Shown here: piece after piece, positions 51,448-60,435 of the stretch
How positions within the stretch are numbered: position 1 is the stretch's first letter
How the letters are laid out: each line of letters opens with the position of its first letter
NCBI GenBank assembly: GCA_905233945.1
Contig: CAJOFY010000018.1
Span: forward strand, 35,222 to 99,221
DNA: 64,000 nucleotides
Origin: an uncultured bacterium
GTDB taxonomy: Bacteria > UBP6 > UBA1177
Direction of reading: 5' to 3'
Translations under genes and position numbers: made by a program
Notes under the pieces: generated by a model
What the model saw: only the letters and a program-made list of their open reading frames with translations
Databases searched by the model: none
Told to the model about the DNA's origin: nothing

Positions 51448-53443
51448 GTCAGCTTCTTTCTTATATTTCATAATATTTTTTGCAACAGTCGTATCGTCGA
51501 TAGGCTGGTACATTATGATAAAGGGCAAAGGAGTTCCGCAGAATCTCTGGATGTTCTTTATTATGATGTCGGAGGTGTTCATTTTTTCTTCGACGGCGGC
51601 GGTATACTTTCCTTTCTCGAAAGTCTACTTTTTTGTTGCGATGCTTTGTTTTTCAATATTTTCAATACTTTACGCCTATTCGTTCCCTCACGGCGTCATT
51701 CCGAACATAATCTGGACTGTTTCGATACTTCTTTCTGTGGCGGTTTTGATCGTTTTGTTTGTCTATACGAAAGCATCGGCTCTCTATCTTGTCTATTTTG
51801 CCGTTCCGGTATTTTCAATTTTACTTGATGTCCCGATAATATTAAGGAAAATCAAGTACTTGAACAATAATGTGAAGAAGTTCGTTCTCGCCAGCATTTC
51901 TGCGGTAACTCTGATTTCGCTTCTTGTTCCCGCGGCCTCGGCTTTTGCCGTGATGTTCTACAACGCCCTTTATTTCAATATCGCTCTTCTTGTTTTGACT
52001 ACTGTTTCGCTGGTCAGTCTGGGAATTTTTGTATACACGAACCGAAGCTCTTCGATCGGGCTCACCCAGATGACGTTATGGCTTGTGATTTTGTTTGCAA
52101 TCCCGGTATCGTTTTTGATTAAGTTGTTGTTTTCTATGCGTTTTTTTGCCATGCGCATCTTCGGAAGCGCCTATTTCCCGCTGTTTGTTCTCTGTGCTTT
52201 GTTTATGATTTTTATGGCAGCCGGAATCTCGATTTCCTATTTTTCGTCTTCGGTCGAGAGCTTTATCCACAGAAGCCGGAATTATTACCAGACATATCTC
52301 AACAAGTTCCGTCTTGAAATTGAAGATATCACCGAAGCAACCGCGCTTTTCGACAAATTTTATCAAAGTGTAAAAGGGTGGTTCCATGAAGTTAAGCAGA
52401 TAAAGTATGTTTACCTGGAGGATCTTTTCTGCCAGAACACTGTTCTTCCAGTCGAACTTTACGAGGGTAACGACGATTTCCAGCCGCTTCTCAGCGAGCA
52501 GCTTCTTCTGCATGAAACCTATATTTCCAAGGATTTCGCGCTGATTTCAGGGCCGACTCTCGAAGGTTTTATTAAAAAAACGGGCGGCGATTTCTTTATT
52601 CCAGTGATTTATCACAACGAGCTTTCGGGATTTTTTGTGATAAATTCGAGAAATATTTCCCATAACGCCATGCTGTGTATAAACAATCTTGTCGAGATGA
52701 CACTCAACAAATTCGAGAAAATATCCCTTTTCACGACTGTTATCGAAACAGAAAAAAAGATCGAAATGCTCAAACATTTCAAGGAAGTTGATAAAATGCT
52801 CTCGTTTGTGGCGCATGAACTCCGCTCGCCTATGACATCGATAATGTTCAACATCGAGGTCGTGAAGGATGCGATTGACAGAAAAAAGGATATCGATACG
52901 GAATATCTTGATATTTCGCTCAAAGAGCTGAAACGCCTGAACGATACGATAGAAAAGATGCTTGTGTACGGCAGGAACATAAAACTTTCGCCTTATCCGT
53001 ATAATTTCAGGTCGTTTTTTGCCGAAATGAAGCAGTTCTTCAGCTATGCGAACCAGACTGTCACCTTTGCCGACCAGACGGGCGGACGCGAGTTCATGTT
53101 CGACTGGGATGTGCTGAAAAACGTTTTCGTAAACCTCGTGAACAACAGTCTTCAGGCGCTTGAAAAAGTTGAAAGAGTGGGGCGGATAAAGGTGACTGTT
53201 GCGAAAAAAAGGAAAAAACTGCTGATCGAAGTGAGCGACAACGGTCCCGGAATTCCGCCGGAGCACAAAGATTCGATTTTCGAGCCGTTCTACACGACGA
53301 AAAAGAACGGAAACGGACTCGGACTTGCCACCTGCGAGAAAATCGTCCGGCTTTCCGGCGGCTCGATTGTCCTGTGGGACACATCGCCCAACGGCACGGT
53401 TTTTCATATCACGTTTCCGATAGAAGCTGTCACTGCAAGATAA
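51440..53443 (+). CDS. Membrane sensor histidine kinase
   Basis: 667 residues. Seven or eight membrane helices fill residues 1 to about 265. A GAF-like region (about 305-425) follows, then the dimerisation helix with the phospho-His in FVAHELRSPMTS (about 455-466) and the ATPase domain with N box NNSLQALEKV, G1 DNGPGIP, F box FEPFYTTK and G2 NGNGLGLATCEKIV. It is the evident partner of the NtrC-like regulator encoded 8 bases upstream (overlapping). There is no periplasmic sensor domain of size, so the signal may be in the membrane or cytoplasm. Confidence 0.94.
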   Translation: MSESASFLYFIIFFATVVSSIGWYIMIKGKGVPQNLWMFFIMMSEVFIFSSTAAVYFPFSKVYFFVAMLCFSIFSILYAYSFPHGVIPNIIWTVSILLSVAVLIVLFVYTKASALYLVYFAVPVFSILLDVPIILRKIKYLNNNVKKFVLASISAVTLISLLVPAASAFAVMFYNALYFNIALLVLTTVSLVSLGIFVYTNRSSSIGLTQMTLWLVILFAIPVSFLIKLLFSMRFFAMRIFGSAYFPLFVLCALFMIFMAAGISISYFSSSVESFIHRSRNYYQTYLNKFRLEIEDITEATALFDKFYQSVKGWFHEVKQIKYVYLEDLFCQNTVLPVELYEGNDDFQPLLSEQLLLHETYISKDFALISGPTLEGFIKKTGGDFFIPVIYHNELSGFFVINSRNISHNAMLCINNLVEMTLNKFEKISLFTTVIETEKKIEMLKHFKEVDKMLSFVAHELRSPMTSIMFNIEVVKDAIDRKKDIDTEYLDISLKELKRLNDTIEKMLVYGRNIKLSPYPYNFRSFFAEMKQFFSYANQTVTFADQTGGREFMFDWDVLKNVFVNLVNNSLQALEKVERVGRIKVTVAKKRKKLLIEVSDNGPGIPPEHKDSIFEPFYTTKKNGNGLGLATCEKIVRLSGGSIVLWDTSPNGTVFHITFPIEAVTAR

Positions 53444-53444
53444 T

Positions 53445-53473
53445 TTGACTTATACAGATTCAACAATTAAAAT
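53445..53473 (+). promoter_or_regulatory. Promoter of the second PEGA kinase gene
   Basis: TTGACT (53445-53450) and TAAAAT (53468-53473), 17-base spacer, 36 bases before the ATG at 53510. Confidence 0.6.
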
Positions 53474-53509
53474 AAGAACAGAATTTTTTTGTTTTTTGCG
53501 GGTATTTTC

Positions 53510-55417
53510 ATGGAAGAAAATAATTCAACTTATAAGTTACCGAGATTATTTGGAAAATACTATCTTCTGGAACTTATAAACGTCGGCGGTATGGCGGAAG
53601 TTTTCAAAGCCAAGATGTTCGGCGTCGAAGGTTTTGAGAAAATTGTCGCGATAAAAAGGATTCTGCCGGAAGTAGCGGAAGATGCCGAATTTATCAAAAT
53701 GTTTGTCGACGAGGCAAAAATCGCGGTAAAACTTCAGCATCCGAATGTCGTTCAGATTTTCGAGCTCGGAAAAATCGACGGATCTTACTTCATCGCGATG
53801 GAGCTCATCAACGGAAAAGACATCAAAACCATCCGTAAAAGACTGAAAAGAGTCGATCTTCTTATGCCTGTCGAACAGAGCGCATACATCATTTCGCAGG
53901 TCTGCGAAGGTCTGGACTACGCGCACCGCAAAACCGACGAGAAAATGAATCCGCTCAACATCGTTCACCGCGACATTTCGCCGCAGAACATGATTGTTTC
54001 ATACGAAGGCACGGTAAAACTCATCGATTTCGGCATTGCGAAAGCGAAGAGCAAATCGACGAAAACCCAGGTCGGAATGCTTAAAGGCAAATTCAGCTAT
54101 ATGTCGCCGGAGCAGGTAAGCGGCCAGCCGATCGACAGGCGGAGCGATATTTTCTCGCTCGGTGTCGTTTTCTTCGAGATGCTTACCGGAAAGCGCCTTT
54201 TCCTCGGCAAAAACGATGTTGAAACTCTGGAAAAAATCAGAAAGGCCGAAGTTCTGCCGCCGAGCGTGTTCAACAGCGCTGTTCCGCCGGAACTTGACAG
54301 AATAGTTCTCAAGGCTCTTGCAAGAGACCGCGAGGAGCGTTACCAGTGGGCGAGCGAATTTGCCGAAGACCTCAAAAAATTCAGCTATTCGAGCGGAAAA
54401 ATCTTTACCCGTCAGGACATGATGAACTTCATGAGCGAGTTCTTTGCCGACGAGCTTGAGGAAGAAACCGCGAAACTTGAGGAATACCAGAAAATCAAAA
54501 AACCGGTCGATATGCCGCTCAGAGAGGCTTCCCAGCCGTCACGCAGCGACGGAAACCAGTCAGATGACGAGAAATCCGTAATCCATCAAAGCTCGTCATC
54601 GAAAAAACTGGCGCTGGTTCTGGCTGCTGTTCTTGTTGTTCTGGGGTTCGCGATAGCCCTTCTTGTTGTTTTCGGCGGCAGTAAGAAAGATTCGACTTCG
54701 CTGATTATCGATTCAAACGAAAAGAAGACGGTTGTCATCCTGGATGAGAATACAATGTACCAGAAACGGTGCGAAACTCCGTGCGTCATCGACGGAATTC
54801 TTGCCGGACAGCACGAGATTTCGTTCACCAAAACCGGTTTTGTCGATGTTAAGGAGAGCATTTTCCTCAGCAAAGGCGAGCGGTTCGAAAAATTCGTGAA
54901 AATGTACCGTGTCGGCGAGCAGAAGACGATGATTACCGTAAAATCCGATCCTGACGGCGCTGTTCTCTATATCAACGACAAAAAAGTTCAGGAGATGACT
55001 CCGACAGTCGTCAACGATATTCCTGTCGGTCTCGATATTGTTGTCAGAGTCGAAAAACACGGCTATTTCCCGTATGAGGAAAATATCGGCAAAGTTCCGG
55101 CAAACACGAATAAAGAAGTGAGTGTAATCCTCAATCCGATGAAAAATTCGGCGTCTCAGAAAAACAGGAAAAAGGAGACTCCGTCATCGAAAACCGTGTC
55201 GGAATCGGGTGAGCCGGCATACATCACAGTAAACAGCAGTCCGTGGGCCAACATTTATATTGACGGAAAGCTCATCGGCTCGACTCCTATTTCACAGCAC
55301 AAACTACCGGCAGGAAACTATAAAGTCCAGTTCAAAACCAAAAACGGTATAGAGAAGACCATCCCGGTTGAATTAAAGCCCGGCGAAACCAAAAGAATCA
55401 TAGAAGAATTGTACTAA
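53510..55417 (+). CDS. Transmembrane Ser/Thr kinase with three PEGA-type domains
   Basis: 635 residues from ATG 53510; the in-frame TTG at 53489 has less support. Kinase domain about 15-290: glycine loop INVGGMAEVFKA, VAIKRI, HRDISPQNMIV (the variant common in myxobacterial kinases), DFGIAKAKSK, YMSPEQ. A charged linker with Ser/Asp runs to a membrane helix at about 364-387 (LALVLAAVLVVLGFAIALLVVF). Three PEGA-like beta domains follow, the best being AYITVNSSPWANIYIDGKLI near the C-terminus and MITVKSDPDGAVLYINDKK before it. The sensor part should be periplasmic. It stands alone, convergent with mltG. Confidence 0.94.
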   Translation: MEENNSTYKLPRLFGKYYLLELINVGGMAEVFKAKMFGVEGFEKIVAIKRILPEVAEDAEFIKMFVDEAKIAVKLQHPNVVQIFELGKIDGSYFIAMELINGKDIKTIRKRLKRVDLLMPVEQSAYIISQVCEGLDYAHRKTDEKMNPLNIVHRDISPQNMIVSYEGTVKLIDFGIAKAKSKSTKTQVGMLKGKFSYMSPEQVSGQPIDRRSDIFSLGVVFFEMLTGKRLFLGKNDVETLEKIRKAEVLPPSVFNSAVPPELDRIVLKALARDREERYQWASEFAEDLKKFSYSSGKIFTRQDMMNFMSEFFADELEEETAKLEEYQKIKKPVDMPLREASQPSRSDGNQSDDEKSVIHQSSSSKKLALVLAAVLVVLGFAIALLVVFGGSKKDSTSLIIDSNEKKTVVILDENTMYQKRCETPCVIDGILAGQHEISFTKTGFVDVKESIFLSKGERFEKFVKMYRVGEQKTMITVKSDPDGAVLYINDKKVQEMTPTVVNDIPVGLDIVVRVEKHGYFPYEENIGKVPANTNKEVSVILNPMKNSASQKNRKKETPSSKTVSESGEPAYITVNSSPWANIYIDGKLIGSTPISQHKLPAGNYKVQFKTKNGIEKTIPVELKPGETKRIIEELY

Positions 55418-55440
55418 GATCTTAATTCTGTCAGATTTTT

Positions 55441-56472
55441 TTAATAAACGAACTTGTCTCTTCTGCCTTTGACCTGATAGTGATCGACAGCCGCGTTGTG
55501 CTCTTTCAGCGTTTTTGAAAAATAGTGGTAGCCTTTTCCTGTTGCGACAAAGTAGAGATAATTTGTTTGATCAGGATAAAGAACGCTTTTTATAGCCCCT
55601 TCACCGGGAAAGCAGAGCGGAGTCGCCGGAAAACCGTAGCGGGTGTACGTGTTCCACGGATGGTCGGTCATAAGATCCTTTTTGGTTATGTTTCCGTTGA
55701 ATTTGGGGAGAAGGCCGTAAATTACCGAAGGATCGGTCTGCATTTTCATGCCGATTTTCTTTCTGTTGAGGAAAACTGAGGCGATTTTCGGCTGTTCTTC
55801 CTTGACTCCAGTCTCTTTTTCGACGATTGAGGCGAGTTTCATAATATCATAGAGATCCATTCCCGATTTTTCGATATCCGCCTGATATTTTTTTAGAGTG
55901 TTCTGCATCTGCTCGGCCATTTTTTTCATGACGGCGATGATGTCGCTTCCTCTCGGAAAGCTGTATGTTGACGGAAAAAGCAGCCCTTCGCAGCTCTTCT
56001 TGTTCTTCGCTCCGATTGATTCAAGGAAATTTTTGTCGCTGCAGACTCCGAGAAATTTGTCGCTTCCCTGCATCCATTCAAGGCCTTTGAAAACATTTGC
56101 TGCATCGTATTTGTTGTAGCCTTCAGGAATTGTGAAAGAGTAGAGTTTGACTTTGCCGCTCATGATTTTTTTCGCGACTTCCTCAGGATTCATCTCGCCT
56201 GAAAACTCAAATTCGCCCGTTTTCAGGGATTTGCCGAAATCTTTTTCTTTTATGAGCCACATAAACTGTTTCGCGTCTGTAATAACCTTCGCTTCGGCAA
56301 GTTTTTTCGCTACGGAGTTCCAGGAGTTTCCTTTTTCAACCAGAACGGTCGTATCGTCAGGAATGTTGACTGCGGTCGTTTTGAAAGCCTGATATCCGCT
56401 GTAAACCGAATAACATTTGAAAAGCGCGGCTGCAACCGCGATCAGAAAAACCGTAAGTATGATTTTTTTCAT
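55441..56472 (-). CDS. mltG: Endolytic murein transglycosylase MltG
   Basis: 343 residues. One N-terminal membrane helix (about 5-24), then a LysM-like subdomain (about 40-100, NSWNSVAKKLAEAKVI) and the YceG catalytic domain. The catalytic glutamate is in SIVEKETGVKEE, followed by ASVFLNRKKIGMKMQTDPSVIYGL and HPWNTYTRYGFPATPLCFPG. It cuts nascent glycan strands and so may set their length. It is encoded 2 bases after der at the end of the panC-folK-der cluster. Confidence 0.95.
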   Translation of the reverse strand: MKKIILTVFLIAVAAALFKCYSVYSGYQAFKTTAVNIPDDTTVLVEKGNSWNSVAKKLAEAKVITDAKQFMWLIKEKDFGKSLKTGEFEFSGEMNPEEVAKKIMSGKVKLYSFTIPEGYNKYDAANVFKGLEWMQGSDKFLGVCSDKNFLESIGAKNKKSCEGLLFPSTYSFPRGSDIIAVMKKMAEQMQNTLKKYQADIEKSGMDLYDIMKLASIVEKETGVKEEQPKIASVFLNRKKIGMKMQTDPSVIYGLLPKFNGNITKKDLMTDHPWNTYTRYGFPATPLCFPGEGAIKSVLYPDQTNYLYFVATGKGYHYFSKTLKEHNAAVDHYQVKGRRDKFVY

Positions 56473-56474
56473 GA

Positions 56475-57845
56475 CTACCCCTTTTTCGGCTTTTTAAAGC
56501 TGTGTCTGTAAACTATTTTCACCGGAACTCCCTCGTACGGAAAAGCTTCGTAGAACTTGTTGAGAAGGTATCTGTCGTAGGAAAAATGGATGTCGTTCGG
56601 CGCGCTTACTTTTATTACGACTGTAAGCGGCGAAGTCTGTTCCATAGTGATCCCGTTGAAGTGGATCATTTTGTTGCGTCTGGTGAGAGGCGGCGGATTT
56701 TTGGAGAGAACAGCCGAAAGCCACTCTTCCAGAGTTTCGTCATCGATCATCTTGTGGTAGTTCTCGTGCACGGAAAGCACCTTTTCAAGCAGTTTCTGCA
56801 CACGCATCCCCTGCATTGCAGATATCGAGATTATCGGCGCGTAGGGGGCAAATTTCATCCTGTCGCGGAGATCCTGCACGATTTTTTCGTAGGTTCCCGT
56901 CTCTTTTTCAATGAGATCCCACTTGTTGATGACGATGATTATTCCTTTTCCTTTGTCGTGGGCAAGACCTAAAATGCGGAGATCCTGATCAGTTGCCAGT
57001 TCCTGCGCATCCATCATGAAAATTACGATGTCTGAACGGTCGACAGAGTGGAAAGCACGGACGATAGCCGCTTTTTCCATGAGCATCTCGATTTTTTTCT
57101 TCCGTCTGATGCCTGCAGTATCGATGAGGCGCAGCGTTTTTCCCATGAATTTCGCGGTCGAATCTATCGGATCCATCGTTGTTCCCGGAATCGGGCTCAC
57201 GAGCATTTTGTCCTGGCCGATGATTTTGTTGACGAGAGTCGATTTCCCTACGTTCGGACGACCGAAGATCGCGATTTTTATCTCTTCCGGAGCCGGCGGG
57301 AGCTTCTCGTTTATCTCTTTTTCAGTCCAGAAATCCTTCGTGATGTCGTCAAGCATGTCGAAAACGCCGTAACCTGTCTTTCCAGAAACCGGATAAACCG
57401 TTTCGGCGCCTGTTTCGTAAAATTCAGCAGCCGCGATTTCCTTGTTTTCGGAATCGATTTTCGAGACAGCAAGCCACGAACGGAGCCCTTTGACGCGGAT
57501 CATGTGATAAATTTCCTTGTCGCTGCCTGTTAGTCCAGCCTCGCCGTCGCAGAGCATGAGAACGCCGTCGACTTCGTCCAGAACCTCGTTTATCTGGTCG
57601 CGGATCCCTTTTGTTATCGCGTCGGTCTCGTCCTCGTCGATGTGGAATCCGCCGGTATCAATGATTGTGAAAGGCTTGTCGTCGTAAACTAAATCCTGAT
57701 AGTTGAGATCGCGCGTTACGCCCGGCATATCGTCGACAATCGCCGAGTTTTTATTCAGAATTTTGTTGAAAAGAGTCGATTTTCCAACGTTCGGGCGGCC
57801 TACAATCGCGATAAGCGGTTTGACATTGTTGATGATTCTGCTCAT
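56475..57845 (-). CDS. der: GTPase Der (EngA)
   Basis: 456 residues with two tandem G domains and a KH-like end. First G1 at IVGRPNVGKSTLF (about 14-26) with DTGG and VSKID; second at IFGRPNVGKSTLV (about 195-207) with DTAGIRRKKK and INKWD. The C-terminal KH-like domain ends VYRHSFKKPKKG. Der is essential for 50S ribosome assembly. The start overlaps the upstream small gene by 4 bases. Confidence 0.97.
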   Translation of the reverse strand: MSRIINNVKPLIAIVGRPNVGKSTLFNKILNKNSAIVDDMPGVTRDLNYQDLVYDDKPFTIIDTGGFHIDEDETDAITKGIRDQINEVLDEVDGVLMLCDGEAGLTGSDKEIYHMIRVKGLRSWLAVSKIDSENKEIAAAEFYETGAETVYPVSGKTGYGVFDMLDDITKDFWTEKEINEKLPPAPEEIKIAIFGRPNVGKSTLVNKIIGQDKMLVSPIPGTTMDPIDSTAKFMGKTLRLIDTAGIRRKKKIEMLMEKAAIVRAFHSVDRSDIVIFMMDAQELATDQDLRILGLAHDKGKGIIIVINKWDLIEKETGTYEKIVQDLRDRMKFAPYAPIISISAMQGMRVQKLLEKVLSVHENYHKMIDDETLEEWLSAVLSKNPPPLTRRNKMIHFNGITMEQTSPLTVVIKVSAPNDIHFSYDRYLLNKFYEAFPYEGVPVKIVYRHSFKKPKKG

Positions 57846-58147
57846 TTTTTCCTGCGCTGCCTTTTAGGCTTGAAAGATATGTTTACTTCAATATTTTCAA
57901 GGACTTCCGCAATGAGTGCCGCTTTGTCGGCTTTGTCGAACTGCGCTTTTATTTCTTTGCGGAGTTCTTCCGCGACGGCGCTTGTGATTTCGTTTTTGAG
58001 TCTGCTTCCCTGTTGAAGAAGCTGGTTCGATATTTCGGCAGCCAGCTGCTTTGTGAAAGTAAGGTCGAAATTTTTGTTCACCGCGTCGATGATTTCGTTT
58101 GAAAACGGCACTTTTTCGAGAAATTTGTCAACTATTTTTCCAGCCAT
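57842..58147 (-). CDS. Small hypothetical protein between folK and der
   Basis: 101 residues. It overlaps folK by 20 bases and der by 4, so it is firmly within the operon and probably translated by coupling. It is helical, with KQLAAEISNQLLQQGSRLKNE and FDKADKAALIAEVLENIEVN, and ends in a very basic tail KPKRQRRKK, which could touch RNA or DNA. I recognise no family. Given Der next to it, a ribosome-related role is possible but unsupported. Confidence 0.65.
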   Translation of the reverse strand: MAGKIVDKFLEKVPFSNEIIDAVNKNFDLTFTKQLAAEISNQLLQQGSRLKNEITSAVAEELRKEIKAQFDKADKAALIAEVLENIEVNISFKPKRQRRKK

Positions 58148-58661
58148 AATTCTCCCTCTCTATTTTGAACGGATACAGTTTCTCTATTTTCTGCCCGACA
58201 AAGCGGCTCTGTTCGTTTTCCAGAATCGAATGAAAAAACGCTTTTTCGTTGCGGAAATGCTCGGAATTGTCAATGATTTCAAGTGTGGGGAAAATCACGA
58301 AAAGCCTGTTTGCAGCGGCTTTGTGCGGAATTGTCAGATTTTCCGATTCGAAAGCCCCGTTTTCCCAGAAAATGATGTCAAGATCGATGTTTCTCGGTCC
58401 TTTCTCGATAGTTTGGACTCTTCCCATCTCATGCTCGATCTCTTTGAGTTTTTCAAGCAGCTGAACCGGATCATAGTCGGTGTCGGCAATAAGCGACATG
58501 TTCAGAAAATCGGACTGTGTGAGGTAATCGACAGGAGACGAGGCGTAGACACTTGAGCAGTCGTCGATAAAAATCGATTTTTCCTCCAGTTTTAAAATCG
58601 CCTTTTTCAGGTTGTCGAAGCTGTCGCCGATGTTGGAGCCTAGCGAGAGAAGGTATTTCAT
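58128..58661 (-). CDS. folK: 6-hydroxymethyl-7,8-dihydropterin pyrophosphokinase
   Basis: 177 residues, typical HPPK. It transfers pyrophosphate from ATP to the pterin in folate synthesis. Motifs: YLLSLGSNIGDS (3-14), VYASSPVDYLTQSDFLNM, EHEMGR, and the metal-binding GPRNIDLDIIFW (about 88-99). It lies 5 bases after panC and overlaps the next small gene by 20. Cytoplasmic. No folP is in view. Confidence 0.95.
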   Translation of the reverse strand: MKYLLSLGSNIGDSFDNLKKAILKLEEKSIFIDDCSSVYASSPVDYLTQSDFLNMSLIADTDYDPVQLLEKLKEIEHEMGRVQTIEKGPRNIDLDIIFWENGAFESENLTIPHKAAANRLFVIFPTLEIIDNSEHFRNEKAFFHSILENEQSRFVGQKIEKLYPFKIERENYGWKNS

Positions 58662-58666
58662 TCGTT

Positions 58667-59533
58667 TTACTGTTTTTTCCCGATAAAAAGGTTGTCGATA
58701 AGCCTTGTCGTGCCGACGTAAACCGCCGTGAAGATTCTCGAATCGTCCGCAAGATTCTCGCTTCTTGAAAGGTCTTTTGTGCTGCGGATTTCGAAGTAGT
58801 CGATTTTTGAGCCTGGAACAAGCTGCGAAATCAGTTCTTTCGCCTCGTTTTCAAGTGATTCCACAGAAACACTGACATTCCTGACTCTAAGAGCATTGGC
58901 CTTATCCTTAATGATATTCATTACTTTGTAAATATTCGGTGCAGCTGCGAGCTCACTTTCCGAAAGATAGCGGTTTCTTGAACTTTTAGCCAGACCGCTT
59001 GTTTCCCTGACAGTAGGAACTCCGACGATTTCAAGCGGGAAGTGAAGGTCGGAAACCATTTTGCGGATGACCGTGAGCTGCTGGTAGTCCTTCTCGCCGA
59101 AAAACGCGACATCGGGCTGCGCGATATTGAAGAGAATCGAGACAATCTGAGCGACTCCGTTGAAGTGGATCGGTCTGCTTTTTCCGCAGAGGATCGAGGT
59201 GAGTTTCTTGCCGACATTAAGTGTTACGAGCGGTTTTTCCGTGCCGTAAATCATCTGGTTTGTCGGGAGAAAAACGTAATCTGCACCGGCAGCCTCGCAT
59301 TTTTTAAGGTCTTCCTCTACTGTTCGGGGATACTTTTCGTAATCCTCGTTAGGACCGAACTGCGTCGGGTTTACAAAAATCGAAACAATCGTTTCTCCGC
59401 ACTTTTCAACACTGTTCCTGATGAGGGAAAGGTGACCTTCGTGCAGCGCACCCATCGTCGGAACAAGGCCCAGAGTAGATTTGCACTGCTTTCTTGCTTC
59501 CCTGACTTCGCTGATTTCGTATAAAACTTTCAT
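58667..59533 (-). CDS. panC: Pantothenate synthetase
   Basis: 288 residues. ATP-dependent condensation of pantoate with beta-alanine. Motifs: LVPTMGALHEGHLSLI (about 23-38, the HxGH nucleotide loop), SIFVNPTQFGPNEDYEKYPR, FGEKDYQQLTVIRKMV with the KMSKS-equivalent loop further on (TSGLAKSSRNRYLS). First gene of a minus-strand cluster panC-folK-orf-der-mltG, divergent from the TetR gene. Confidence 0.96.
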   Translation of the reverse strand: MKVLYEISEVREARKQCKSTLGLVPTMGALHEGHLSLIRNSVEKCGETIVSIFVNPTQFGPNEDYEKYPRTVEEDLKKCEAAGADYVFLPTNQMIYGTEKPLVTLNVGKKLTSILCGKSRPIHFNGVAQIVSILFNIAQPDVAFFGEKDYQQLTVIRKMVSDLHFPLEIVGVPTVRETSGLAKSSRNRYLSESELAAAPNIYKVMNIIKDKANALRVRNVSVSVESLENEAKELISQLVPGSKIDYFEIRSTKDLSRSENLADDSRIFTAVYVGTTRLIDNLFIGKKQ

Positions 59534-59566
59534 AATGAACTCCGATAGTTGATAAAAAAACGCCCG

Positions 59567-59595
59567 CTTATACCAAAAATAAGTGCCGTTTTGAA
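59567..59595 (-). promoter_or_regulatory. Possible panC promoter
   Basis: On the minus strand TTCAAA (59595-59590) and TATAAG (59572-59567) with a 17-base spacer and a TGG just before the -10 (extended -10 type), 33 bases before the panC start. Confidence 0.4.
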
Positions 59596-59643
59596 GTTTT
59601 TAGGACTGCATTTTTTATAACGACATTTTGTCAGAATAAAAAA

Positions 59644-59687
59644 TTGACACGGTGTCGTTTTTATTTATCTTGACACTTCGTCGACAA
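59644..59687 (+). promoter_or_regulatory. Promoter with two operator-like sites for the TetR gene
   Basis: TTGACA (59644-59649) and TATCTT (59666-59671), 16-base spacer. The perfect inverted repeat GACACGGTGTC (59646-59656) overlaps the -35. A related site TTGACACTTCGTCGACAA (59670-59687) overlaps the -10 and start region. Both share TTGACAC-x3-GTCG, a layout expected for autorepression. Confidence 0.55.
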
Positions 59688-59733
59688 GAGTTCATTTTAA
59701 TTAATTGTGAAAACTGTTTTACAGGAGGGAAAA

Positions 59734-60354
59734 ATGCCGAAATATGTTCCTGAAATCAAGAATGCACGTCGGGAAAAGATTGTTGACGCTTGCGAAACAC
59801 TTTATCAGAGCAGGACTTTCGGGGAGATAACTTTTGCCGAAATAGGGAAGGCGTGCGGTTTTACGCGGACTTCGATTTACACTTACTTCCACACGAAAGA
59901 GGAGATTTTTCTTGCTCTTCTTCAGCGCGAATACGAGAAGTGGGTTGCTGATCTGGATGGAATAGCTTCTTTCAGCCGTCTTACTCCGGCGTCGTTTGCC
60001 AGAAAGTTGTCGCTTTCGCTTGAAAAAAGGGTGCAGCTTCTAAAACTCGTCAGCATGAATCTCTATGCGATTGAGGAAAACAGCCGTCTGGAAAACCTTG
60101 TCGAGTTCAAAAAGGCATATAAAGCGGCGGTCGGCACACTTGAAAACTGCCTGAAAAAACTGAAACCGGCACCGAGTGAAACAGAAATCGATGCTTTTGT
60201 TTATCAGTTTCTGCCGTTCATGTTTGGTCTTTATCCTTATTCGTTTCCCTCGGAAAAGCAGAAAAAAGCTATGAAAAAAGCGGGAATGACGCTCAAAAAA
60301 TGCACTGTCAGCGCTCTTGCCAATGCCGCTGTTCTGAAACTGCTTGAAAAATAA
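59734..60354 (+). CDS. TetR-family transcriptional regulator
   Basis: 206 residues from ATG 59734, which has AGGAGGG upstream. The N-terminal helix-turn-helix covers about 10-60 (ITFAEIGKACGFTRTSIYTYFHTKEEIFLALL), the TetR signature. The C-terminal ligand domain (about 65-206) is helical, with QLLKLVSMNLYAIEENSRLE; it looks like the TetR_C subgroup with long middle helices. The paired repeats in its promoter suggest autoregulation. The thiolase-fold synthase gene follows 81 bases later with its own promoter and is a likely second target or source of the ligand. Confidence 0.9.
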   Translation: MPKYVPEIKNARREKIVDACETLYQSRTFGEITFAEIGKACGFTRTSIYTYFHTKEEIFLALLQREYEKWVADLDGIASFSRLTPASFARKLSLSLEKRVQLLKLVSMNLYAIEENSRLENLVEFKKAYKAAVGTLENCLKKLKPAPSETEIDAFVYQFLPFMFGLYPYSFPSEKQKKAMKKAGMTLKKCTVSALANAAVLKLLEK

Positions 60355-60360
60355 CTTAAA

Positions 60361-60388
60361 TTGACTGAAAGCATCTTATGGGTATTAT
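60361..60388 (+). promoter_or_regulatory. Promoter of the synthase-rluB pair
   Basis: TTGACT (60361-60366) and TATTAT (60383-60388), 16-base spacer, 47 bases before the ATG at 60436. No GACAC-type operator is visible here. Confidence 0.6.
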
Positions 60389-60435
60389 CCGCCGTTGTTT
60401 TTGTTGAGCTGATTTTTTGAAAAGCGGGTCTTTTG

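Noticed and set aside
52547..53407. 286-codon minus-strand frame opposite the histidine kinase
   Set aside because: The plus strand encodes complete H, N, G1, F and G2 boxes here; the opposite frame is a shadow.
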